Positions 1 to 7,414 of a stretch of DNA of 64,000 bases are shown piece by piece. The translations under genes and the position numbers were made by a program. Source of the DNA: Schlesneria sphaerica (GTDB lineage Bacteria; Planctomycetota; Planctomycetia; Planctomycetales; Planctomycetaceae); the NCBI RefSeq assembly GCF_044336245.1, contig NZ_CP172346.1, positions 4,340,001 through 4,404,000 of the forward strand. Direction: 5' to 3'. Position 1 is the stretch's first letter. Every line of letters starts with the position of its first letter. The notes beneath the pieces are model-generated. The model saw only the letters and a program-made list of their open reading frames with translations. It was not told where the DNA came from and made no database searches.

Positions 1-1
1 C

Positions 2-1543
2 GGGACGAGCGTTCGCGGAGTGACGTCGCGCGATTTCTTCGTGGGGTTGTCCCTCACACCCGGATCGGCGGGGCGGCGTGATTCAAGTCCGCTGGATGAA
101 GAGAATCTGGAACGAAACCAGAAACTCGTTCAGAAGCAACGAAACTATACCGGTCTCTTTCAAAGATCGCTCGATGACCCGCGAGTGGCAAATCAGTTGA
201 TTGGCCAGCTCAACGGCATCGTGGACGGAATGGCGCCGGAGCAGGGGGTGGGGCTGCTGAGGGATCTGGCTAACGAGTATCGCAAGCGGTCGCAGTTTGA
301 ACTGGTCGAATCGACTTATGTCGAGTTGATTCGTCGATACCCCAACGAGCCTGGCTCGCTCGACGCCATGCGGTGGCTGTTGCAGTTCTGGTCAAGCAGT
401 GAAACCGCGTGGCAGCGGACACAGGCCATGAAATCGGGCAGTTCAGTGGCGCAGTCGAATCCACTTCGAGGGAGCGTCATCCAGCAGGTCGGCGCACAAG
501 TCGACGACGGAACCCAGAGAACGCGAAATGCTAATCTGGTCGATGGAAGTCTGGATGCCGTGACCCAGTCCAATATCGGTAGTCCGATTCGTCTGAATAC
601 GAAACTCGATCTCGATGCGACGCACTCGCGAGATAACAAGAGCACGCAGCCAGGGCGACTGAAGATCGATCCTGACGTTGACTGGAGGACGGGCGCCGTG
701 GCGGAATGGCGTTCCCGTGCAGGAGCGCTGGCTAAAAAACTGCAAACGGCTTCCCCGACGCTCTATGGATCGCCCGAGATTCAGTTTCCACTGGCGGCCC
801 TGCGACGCAGCGAAGGAACCGTGCGTGCGGGTGATGCCATCATGCGGAACTTCGTTACGAACGCGATCAATCCCGAGATCAGGCAACTGGCAGAACGGGA
901 TCTGTGGGCCTCGTTTGCCACTCCCGAAACTCCGACGTGGCTGGCTCATTGTGAGCGAGTCCTCGAACGACCTGTGCTTGACGGGTTGCTGTCAGATCCC
1001 TGCTGGGTCGAGGCACAGGAAATCTTCCTCACTGAATCGCCGACAGCGGGTGACGATGTCGAGGAAACGGGTGCTCGAAGACGGTCGATGATGATGCTGG
1101 CTTATGATACCCAGTTCCTCTTTATCGCTTTGCGTGTACCGCGTGAAGCGGCCGCTCCTCAGGATCGCCCCCAGACCAACGGACGCTATCATGACGCAGA
1201 TCTTTCACGACATGACCGGGTGAGCGTGCGACTGGATATCGACCGCGACTATTCCACGTGGTACGAGTTCCAGATCGACCAGCGGGGCTGGACGGCGGAA
1301 AGCTGCTGGGAAGACCGCAATTGGAATCCGACCTGGTATGTCGCTGCTGAGATGGACGAGACTGACTGGAGAATCGAAGCCGCGATCCCCTGGAAGGATC
1401 TCTCCCCGACGCCCCCGCAGCGCAGTACGATCTATGGGTTGTCCGTGTTGCGGACGACCCCCTCGGTCGGCCTGCAAAGCTGGACGCAGCCCGCCACGGC
1501 ACGGATTCAGCCCTCTTCGTTCGGGCTGCTGAAGTTTGAGTGA
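2..1543 (+). CDS. TPR-containing protein with C-terminal CBM9-like domain (5' end outside window)
   Basis: The frame is open to the left edge. The first possible start inside the window is a GTG at 20, but there is no stop or clear ribosome site before it, so this is probably the 3' part of a longer gene. Counting from that GTG, residues ~75-125 are helical and TPR-like (repeat-like text around YRKRSQFELVESTYVELIRR). Residues ~325-507 form a beta-rich block with the pattern of carbohydrate-binding family 9-like (DOMON-type) domains: YDTQFLFIALRV, then DRVSVRLDIDRDY, then WRIEAAIPWKDL. Such domains end many large secreted planctomycete and myxobacterial proteins. The link between them (residues ~130-320) is low-complexity and unrecognised. 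Function is unknown; a surface or periplasmic glycan-binding role is an inference. Confidence 0.7.
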   Translation, partial: GTSVRGVTSRDFFVGLSLTPGSAGRRDSSPLDEENLERNQKLVQKQRNYTGLFQRSLDDPRVANQLIGQLNGIVDGMAPEQGVGLLRDLANEYRKRSQFELVESTYVELIRRYPNEPGSLDAMRWLLQFWSSSETAWQRTQAMKSGSSVAQSNPLRGSVIQQVGAQVDDGTQRTRNANLVDGSLDAVTQSNIGSPIRLNTKLDLDATHSRDNKSTQPGRLKIDPDVDWRTGAVAEWRSRAGALAKKLQTASPTLYGSPEIQFPLAALRRSEGTVRAGDAIMRNFVTNAINPEIRQLAERDLWASFATPETPTWLAHCERVLERPVLDGLLSDPCWVEAQEIFLTESPTAGDDVEETGARRRSMMMLAYDTQFLFIALRVPREAAAPQDRPQTNGRYHDADLSRHDRVSVRLDIDRDYSTWYEFQIDQRGWTAESCWEDRNWNPTWYVAAEMDETDWRIEAAIPWKDLSPTPPQRSTIYGLSVLRTTPSVGLQSWTQPATARIQPSSFGLLKFE

Positions 1544-1678
1544 GGCTCGACGTTTCGTCCGGCTGAATGGACTGTGGTGCCCCGGCCCGTGATCCGATGA
1601 CCGTGGCATAGTCGTTTGTCACGTACAACTGTATTCACACGGTACTCACGAGGGCGGATCCGAGGTCCGCGACCCTGC

Positions 1679-3397
1679 ATGCAGAATCAACAGATCGCCG
1701 AGATGTTCACCGAGCTTGCGGACCTGCTTGAGCTTCAGGGGGCAAACTCGTTTCGCGTCCGTGCTTACCGAAATGGAGCTCGAACGCTGGAGAATCTGTC
1801 TGAGTCGGTCGCTGATCTGGTGCATCTGCCGGGGGGAGGTCTTGAGCGACTGGACGGAATCGGGAAGGATCTGGCTGCCAAGATTAAAGTCGTCATCGAC
1901 ACGGGCGCGCTTCCCCAACTCGAGGAATTGAGACAGCAGGTTCCGCGCGGCGTCGTCGATATGCTGCGCATTCCGGGGCTGGGCCCCAAGAAGGTGGCGG
2001 TCCTGTTCAGCGAACTCGGCATTATCTCTCTCGAACAGCTCAAGGAAGCGTGCGAGGCGGGAAAGATTTCCGAACGAAAAGGATTCGGCAAGAAAACCGA
2101 ACAGGCCATTCTTGAAGGGATTCCGCTGGCTCTGGAGGCCGGCAAGCGGTTCCTGATCAGCGTTGCGAGAGAATCCGCCGAAGAGATCGTTGCCGATTTG
2201 AAGCAGCTCCCCTCAATCCGGCAGGTTTCCGTGGCGGGGTCGTGTCGCCGTCGGAAGGAAACCTGCGGCGATCTGGACATTCTGGCGACATCCGATGATT
2301 CTGTCGCTGCGATGGATCGACTGGCTGTACATCCGCTGGTCGAGAAGGTTTTGGCGCGCGGGGAGACCAAGCAACGTGTTCGTCTTCGCTCGGGAATAGA
2401 GCTGGATCTGCGTGTCGTGCCGGACGAATCGTACGGTGCCGCGATGCAGTACTTTACCGGGTCGAAAGAGCACAACATCGTCATTCGCCGACGGGCGATT
2501 GAACGTGGATTCAAGTTGAACGAATACGGCCTGTTCCGGGATGACACCTACGTCGCCGGGCGAACAGAAGAAGAGGTCTACGCGGCGCTCGACTTGCCGT
2601 TGATTCCTCCAGAGCTGCGAGAAAATCGGGGCGAGATCGAACTGGCCGAGGCGGGGCAGTTGCCTCGACTGATCGAACTGGAAGATATTCAGGGCGATCT
2701 GCACATGCACACGACGGCGTCTGACGGTACGGCAACCATTCGCGAGATGGCCGAGGCGGCCAAAGCCCGTGGCCTGAAATATATCGCCATCACCGACCAC
2801 TCGAAGCGCGTCAGTATGGCCAACGGACTGGATGCGACTCGGCTGCGCGAACACTGGGCCGAGATTCGCAAGGTTCGCGAGGAAGTGGAGGGAATCGAAA
2901 TCCTGTGCGGGATCGAATGTGATATTCTGGAAGACGCAACGCTCGATCTGGATGACGAGGTTCTGTCGGAGGCCGACTGGGTCATTGCCGTCCTGCACTA
3001 TGGTCTGAAGCAACCCCGTGAAATGATCATGAAGCGCCTGCTGGCCGCAATTCGCAATCCCCATGTGGATGCGATCGGACATCCCTCGGGGCGAATGGTG
3101 GTGAATCGGGTCGGGGCGGATATCGATTATACGACCTTCTTTCAGGCCGCTGCCGATCACGGTGTCCTGTTAGAGATCAATGCCAGCCCCTACCGCCTTG
3201 ATCTGGACGATGTTCAAGCAGCCGCCGCCAAGACGCACGGAATCAAGATCATCATCAACACGGACTCGCATAGCCCCAGCGGATTTGCGACTTTGCGATA
3301 TGGCGTGGATCAAGCCCGGCGGGCGGGGTTGACCAGGGATGATGTCGCGAATACCCGGTCGATCAACGACTTCAAAGGCCTTCTCCGAAACGCCTGA
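1679..3397 (+). CDS. polX: DNA polymerase/3'-5' exonuclease PolX (family X polymerase with PHP domain)
   Basis: The 572-residue product matches the usual length of bacterial PolX (~570). The frame is open further upstream, but the ATG at 1679 gives the typical N-terminus (MQNQQIAEMFTELADLLELQ). Helix-hairpin-helix segments lie at ~45-110. The nucleotidyltransferase motif is GSCRRRKETCGDLDIL at 187-202, with catalytic Asp198 and Asp200; the third Asp is in ELDLRVV (243), followed by FTGSKEHN (259-266). The C-terminal PHP phosphoesterase starts GDLHMHT at 339 and keeps TDHS (372-375), GHPSGR and NTDSHSP, so both active sites look intact. The family fills short gaps in base-excision repair, and the PHP domain gives 3'-5' exonuclease activity. 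It stands alone between unrelated genes. Confidence 0.95.
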   Translation: MQNQQIAEMFTELADLLELQGANSFRVRAYRNGARTLENLSESVADLVHLPGGGLERLDGIGKDLAAKIKVVIDTGALPQLEELRQQVPRGVVDMLRIPGLGPKKVAVLFSELGIISLEQLKEACEAGKISERKGFGKKTEQAILEGIPLALEAGKRFLISVARESAEEIVADLKQLPSIRQVSVAGSCRRRKETCGDLDILATSDDSVAAMDRLAVHPLVEKVLARGETKQRVRLRSGIELDLRVVPDESYGAAMQYFTGSKEHNIVIRRRAIERGFKLNEYGLFRDDTYVAGRTEEEVYAALDLPLIPPELRENRGEIELAEAGQLPRLIELEDIQGDLHMHTTASDGTATIREMAEAAKARGLKYIAITDHSKRVSMANGLDATRLREHWAEIRKVREEVEGIEILCGIECDILEDATLDLDDEVLSEADWVIAVLHYGLKQPREMIMKRLLAAIRNPHVDAIGHPSGRMVVNRVGADIDYTTFFQAAADHGVLLEINASPYRLDLDDVQAAAAKTHGIKIIINTDSHSPSGFATLRYGVDQARRAGLTRDDVANTRSINDFKGLLRNA

Positions 3398-3630
3398 CGA
3401 GAACCGAGCCAGCAGTTCGGGCATTGCCTGTTCTCGATCGCTGCCAGGACTGCCCTGACACTCAGGCCGCACTTCTCGCCAAGGGTTTGGAACGGAAATT
3501 GCTTTGTGAGTGTTTTGACAGTCACTTTGTCAGCTTCAGAACGCAATTCTGTGATCCAGTTCCCGCCTTCATTCGTTCACCGATATTGGCCAGCTTGCTG
3601 AAGATGTTTGCGTAAGGGGATTTGAAGCCA

Positions 3631-4335
3631 ATGCATATGCCGATGTTTGATCCAATGTACTTCCTGTTCATCGCCCCGGGGTTTCTCCTATCCTTGTGGG
3701 CCAGTTACCGGGTCCGTACTGCCTTTGGACACTATTCGCAGGTCGGTACAGCACGGGGGCTGTCGGGGGCTGAGGCTGCGCGGCAACTGCTGAACGATGC
3801 CGGTCTGAACTCCGTCGGGATTGTGGAGACAGAAGGTCAGCTTTCGGATCACTATGACCCCCAACTGCGGCGTCTGGCGCTGTCACACGAGGTCTACCAT
3901 GGCCGGTCAGTTGCGTCGATCGGTGTGGCGACGCACGAAGCGGGACATGCCATTCAGCACGCGACCAATTACGGGCCGCTCGGACTCCGGTCGATGCTGG
4001 TCCCGGTCGCCGGCATCGGGTCGAGCCTGGGTTACATGGTCATGGCAATCGGCCTGTTCGTGCATCCGTGGGTTTTTCTGATCGGAGTCGCCATCTTTTC
4101 CATGACGCTGCTGTTTCAGATCGTGACGCTGCCAGTGGAGTTTGATGCGTCTGCTCGAGCGAAACAACTGGTCGTCGATGCCGGCATCATCCTGCCGCAA
4201 GAGCGCGAAGGGATGGATAAGGTTCTGGATGCCGCTGCGCTCACCTATGTTGCTGCTGCCGTGAGTACGCTGTCTGTGATCCTCTACTATCTTTTCCGCT
4301 CAGGCCTGTTGGGCGGGTCTCGCGACGATCGATAG
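3631..4335 (+). CDS. Neutral zinc metallopeptidase, YugP family
   Basis: A membrane protein of 234 residues. The zinc-binding motif HEAGH is at residues 102-106, preceded by LSHEVYHGRSVASIGVATHE, which is typical of the YugP (Zn_peptidase_2) family. Hydrophobic segments lie near residues 8-25, ~120-165 and at the C-terminus (~205-230). The start is chosen at ATG 3631 because AGGGGA at 3615-3620 sits 10 bases upstream; an in-frame TTG at 3622 is too close to that site. The substrate of this family is not known to me. A strong intrinsic terminator follows the stop. Confidence 0.85.
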   Translation: MHMPMFDPMYFLFIAPGFLLSLWASYRVRTAFGHYSQVGTARGLSGAEAARQLLNDAGLNSVGIVETEGQLSDHYDPQLRRLALSHEVYHGRSVASIGVATHEAGHAIQHATNYGPLGLRSMLVPVAGIGSSLGYMVMAIGLFVHPWVFLIGVAIFSMTLLFQIVTLPVEFDASARAKQLVVDAGIILPQEREGMDKVLDAAALTYVAAAVSTLSVILYYLFRSGLLGGSRDDR

Positions 4336-4344
4336 TCTTAACAC

Positions 4345-4380
4345 AGAGCGGGATCGGCGACTGTCGATCCCGCTCTTTCT
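4345..4380 (+). terminator. Intrinsic terminator after the YugP-family gene
   Basis: A perfect 12-base-pair stem (AGAGCGGGATCG at 4345-4356 with CGATCCCGCTCT at 4365-4376), an 8-base loop, then TTCT. It lies 9 bases after the stop codon at 4335. Confidence 0.85.
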
Positions 4381-4513
4381 ATCGTTCCTGCGGGAAACGA
4401 GATCGAAGACCCGGACCGGGCCTTTTTCCGTCAAACTGCTTGAGAAAGAGTCTCTCTGACTGACGCATGGCGTCATCACCCGGAAGTGCCCTGTTTCATT
4501 CCAAGGGACCGCC

Positions 4514-5356
4514 ATGCTTGAGAACTCACCGGTCGTGGCGTGTGCACTCCCATTGGGACTGGATCTTTCCTTTCTTCAAGACTTTTATCTGCGGCTTCCC
4601 TTTTTGAAACGGGATGGATGTCTCTCGCTTGGTCCTCTGGGGAGTACAACCGTTCTCGCACGATTGCTGGCCACCGCAGGGGCGGACGTCATTACCACCC
4701 GACAGGGGCACATCTCCCATTCCACAGATTACGAAGCTCTGCGGGCAGACGGTTATACGGTGGGCGTCCGCCACGCCCAGCAGCATGATCAAGGTCTGGC
4801 CAATCTGGCGAGGGGTTTTGAAGAACTTCTCAAGGGGCCCGTCGACATTCATTTTTATGCGACCCCGGCCGGAAACAGGGGATTTGATTGGCATTATGAC
4901 GCGGAAGAAGTCTTCGTGCTGCAGACGGGTGGTGCGAAAACCTGGTGGCTCAAAAAGAACACAGTGAATCCGTGGCCTTTAATGGACGCGATTCCCCAGG
5001 ATCAGCGATTCGAACGGGAAGTGATGGGGGCAGTCAAGTACGAGCTTCATGAGGGTGACTGGCTTTACATCCCGAGTGGATACTGGCATCGGACGAGCGC
5101 TGAAACCGATTCCTGTTCCCTGTCCGTCGGAATCCGGGCTGCCACGGCGATGGATGTCTATGAACTTCTGCGGCCTCTTCTCTCCCGATCCCTCTTGTGG
5201 CGTCAGCGTCTTCCGTTACCCGGTTCGGCAGGGGATCCCGAGGAACTGCGGCGACAGTACGGGGCAATTGTCGATGATTTGTCGCAGGATCTCCATGAAT
5301 TGCTTCACAATGAGCAGTTCATCCAGACGATCATGAAACATCCGTTGGGCCATTAA
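4514..5356 (+). CDS. JmjC/cupin-fold 2-oxoglutarate oxygenase-like protein
   Basis: A 280-residue protein. Residues 111-146 (DIHFYATPAG..GFDWHYDAEEVFVLQTGGAKTWWL) and 181-193 (GDWLYIPSGYWHR) match the cupin_4/JmjC family that includes the ribosomal oxygenases RoxA/YcfD and MINA/NO66. The iron ligands are visible: His127, Asp129 (HxD) and His192. The start ATG is 5 bases behind AAGGGA (4503-4508). Family members hydroxylate ribosomal protein side chains; whether this one does is inference. The gene is convergent with the small membrane protein downstream. Confidence 0.8.
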   Translation: MLENSPVVACALPLGLDLSFLQDFYLRLPFLKRDGCLSLGPLGSTTVLARLLATAGADVITTRQGHISHSTDYEALRADGYTVGVRHAQQHDQGLANLARGFEELLKGPVDIHFYATPAGNRGFDWHYDAEEVFVLQTGGAKTWWLKKNTVNPWPLMDAIPQDQRFEREVMGAVKYELHEGDWLYIPSGYWHRTSAETDSCSLSVGIRAATAMDVYELLRPLLSRSLLWRQRLPLPGSAGDPEELRRQYGAIVDDLSQDLHELLHNEQFIQTIMKHPLGH

Positions 5357-5379
5357 GCCAGCTGCGTCTCAACCGCTCT

Positions 5380-5910
5380 TCAGACGAGAACTGCTTCATT
5401 TTCGCCGTGCTGACGAGTCCCGGTCTGATCCTGCTGGGTCGAGGAGTAGGAATAGCAGTAATCCAGGGCAGCCCCCCAGGCGAGGTGGCTGACAATCATC
5501 ATCGCGTTTCGGGCGAGCGATTCCTGCGGTGCGCTGGCCTTACTGTTGGCGGCCGGGAGCGCTGCAAGGTAATTGGCCGCCCAAACCGCCATCCCGTATG
5601 CCATTCCCCGGGGGATTGATCGCGTGCGATCTCCGTGAGTGACCGCTCCATAGAGCAGCCCCATCAACGAACCGTAGCCGTAGTGCGCTGTCCAGACCGT
5701 CGGTTGCTTCAAGTCCGTTTCGAGAACCTCCCGGACCTGCGCCCCTTGAGCGACGTCTTCAACGATCTCCTGAGGCGGCAATGGGTACTGGTCCTGCGGC
5801 GGGAGGATTTGCTTGCAAGCAACCATCACCCCGGTCATCGGGGCCGTCGCAATCAGTCCAGAAACCGCTCCTTCGAGTAACGACGTTGTGAGGCACGAGT
5901 CGGCTTTCAT
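5380..5910 (-). CDS. Small membrane protein of unknown function
   Basis: A 176-residue product. The start at 5910 is supported by a strong GGAGGAGAG ribosome site just upstream; a longer frame to 5961 has none. The N-terminus (MKADSCLTTSLLEGAVSGLIATAPMTGVM) carries a hydrophobic Gly/Ala-rich segment, with further hydrophobic stretches near residues 80-95, 105-120 and 138-155. The overall look, small with glycine-rich helices, recalls DUF1440/YagU-type inner-membrane proteins, but I cannot confirm the family. The tail is polar (SSTQQDQTGTRQHGENE). Confidence 0.65.
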   Translation of the reverse strand: MKADSCLTTSLLEGAVSGLIATAPMTGVMVACKQILPPQDQYPLPPQEIVEDVAQGAQVREVLETDLKQPTVWTAHYGYGSLMGLLYGAVTHGDRTRSIPRGMAYGMAVWAANYLAALPAANSKASAPQESLARNAMMIVSHLAWGAALDYCYSYSSTQQDQTGTRQHGENEAVLV

Positions 5911-6730
5911 TTTGATCTCTCCTCCTTCGGCGGAATTTGGTACCTGTGGAAACCTGATCAAAGAGCGGAAACTCCGCTTACGCCAGCGCGCTTACGCCCG
6001 CGTCAGACCGGGTTTCCCTGAAAAAGCGTTACAAGCGAGTGGGCCTGCCCCAGTCGCTGAGCCAAATTTCCGATGAAAGACCGTCAGCCACGGCCTGACA
6101 CGCGGAGACCCAGTCAGGATGGATATGTTGGCAAATGACGTACCGACCTGGGTCGATCGACGGACGCGATACGAAACCTGTGGCAAAGCTGTCCTCGCCC
6201 GGGACTCGAGTGTTCCAGGTCTCACGGGGAGACTGGTGAGGCCAGGGGCTCCGGTCTCGCCGAAGAGCCGGAAACGCGTTTCTGCGACAAAAAATCTTGA
6301 CGTGTTGTTGCGTGTCTCGTATGATCACCAGCCGCGAATACGAACGATGGTCACCCGTTTCGTTTTGGAGCAATGGGACCTGTGTCTGAGGAGAACGATT
6401 CACGGCGACAGGAGCGACGGATCCGGGTTGATTCCGGCTCGTTTCCGATATTTGGAAGTTGCTCATGTTGCTCAAATTGAGCAACTTCAATAACGGCGGC
6501 AGGTGCCTGAAAAATAGGGGTTTGTGTCGAAGTTGCTCAACTTGTTCAACTTGCTCAACACATTTTTTTCTGCGAGGTCAGTGGATCGGAAAAGTGACGC
6601 CGCGGCGGGCCAACACCCCGGGTGTGGAGCGGTCCCGGATCCCGGGACGCGGGACGATGGAGGTGCGGGGACGAAATCAGGCGCTGGGTTGGCGACAGGG
6701 TTTGCGAGGGCGGATCTTCTAAAACGCCCG
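5911..6730. other. 820-base region without a convincing gene; short repeats
   Basis: Several open frames cross this region on both strands, but none has a ribosome site plus plausible protein composition. It contains a doubled GCTTACGCC near 5975-6000, a perfect palindrome at 6467-6485 and a cluster of AACTTGCTC-like 9-mers at 6529-6560 (both listed separately). The remainder (6570-6730) shows no recognisable feature. Confidence 0.5.
6456..6560. repeat. GTTGCTCAA palindrome and tandem AACTTGCTC-like 9-mers
   Basis: GTTGCTCAA-A-TTGAGCAAC is a perfect 9-1-9 palindrome at 6467-6485, preceded by another copy of GTTGCTCA (6458-6465). Forty bases later three head-to-tail 9-mers occur (aagttgctc, aacttgttc, aacttgctc; 6530-6556) followed by a T-run. 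The pattern is seen directly; a role is unknown. It could be a repetitive extragenic element, an operator or a hairpin. Confidence 0.6.
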
Positions 6731-7354
6731 TCAGGATTTTTCCTGCTGGTAAATCGCCAGGATGACGTCTTCGACCGTTTTGAATTTCGTTTTGCCGCCG
6801 GCGACCGCGTCGATTTTTTCGCGGGCTTCGACGGAATTGAAGCCGAGGCTGATCAGGGCTTCCATCGCCTCACCCAGGACACCTTTTTCGGCTGTCTTGG
6901 CTTCGGGAAATTCCTTGGCGACCATCAAGGCGAACTTGGCCATTCGCCGACGGAGTTTCGCCACGATCCGCTCGCTCATCGCCGGGCCAATCCCCGGAAG
7001 CAGGCTCAGTTCTTTGACATTCTGTTCTTCAATGGCTTCGGCGACTTCCCGGACAGGCCGGACCATCGAGCGGAGCGTCTTTTTTACTCCCATGCCGTCG
7101 ACTGAGCAGACCAGCTCGAAGAATTCGAGTTCCGCTTCGCTGAGGAAGCCGACCAGCCGGGGAGTCAGTCGCCCCTGCTGCGGATTTCCTTCCAGGTATT
7201 CGATGGTCTTCAGGCTGACGGTATCGCCCAGCAGCGACTGGAGCTGGCGGCGAACAAATTCGGGCACGAAGACTTCGTATTCGAAGGGGCCGACATCAAT
7301 CCGGGCTTCGGCTTCGCCCAAGCGGACGAGTTTACCTGTAATGCGAGTAATCAA
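6731..7354 (-). CDS. ruvA: Holliday junction branch migration complex subunit RuvA
   Basis: The 207-residue product begins MITRITGKLVRL with the OB-fold N-terminal domain, then helix-hairpin-helix motifs (VDGMGVKKTL and LLPGIGPAMSERIV) and a C-terminal UBA-like domain III (EAMEALISLGFNSVEAREKI). It starts with TTG, supported by a strong AAGGAGGG site (about 7361-7369). RuvA tetramers bind Holliday junctions and load RuvB. The loop that carries the acidic pin in E. coli RuvA is changed and about six residues longer here (EGNPQQGRLTPRLVGF). The gene lies 60 bases behind the diadenylate cyclase gene on the same strand, so the two are probably co-transcribed; ruvB and ruvC are not in the window. 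Confidence 0.93.
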   Translation of the reverse strand: MITRITGKLVRLGEAEARIDVGPFEYEVFVPEFVRRQLQSLLGDTVSLKTIEYLEGNPQQGRLTPRLVGFLSEAELEFFELVCSVDGMGVKKTLRSMVRPVREVAEAIEEQNVKELSLLPGIGPAMSERIVAKLRRRMAKFALMVAKEFPEAKTAEKGVLGEAMEALISLGFNSVEAREKIDAVAGGKTKFKTVEDVILAIYQQEKS

Positions 7355-7414
7355 CCGAAATCCCTCCTTGAGATGGCTTTGATGGGGCCGCGTGCTGGAT
7401 CCGTCAGGCGGGCA

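Noticed and set aside
6029..6490. Open frames on both strands in the 5.9-6.7 kb gap (for example minus 6029-6490 and plus 6119-6493)
   Set aside because: No ribosome site, odd composition (many Arg/Ser/Pro), no recognisable domain, and the ends run into the short repeats.
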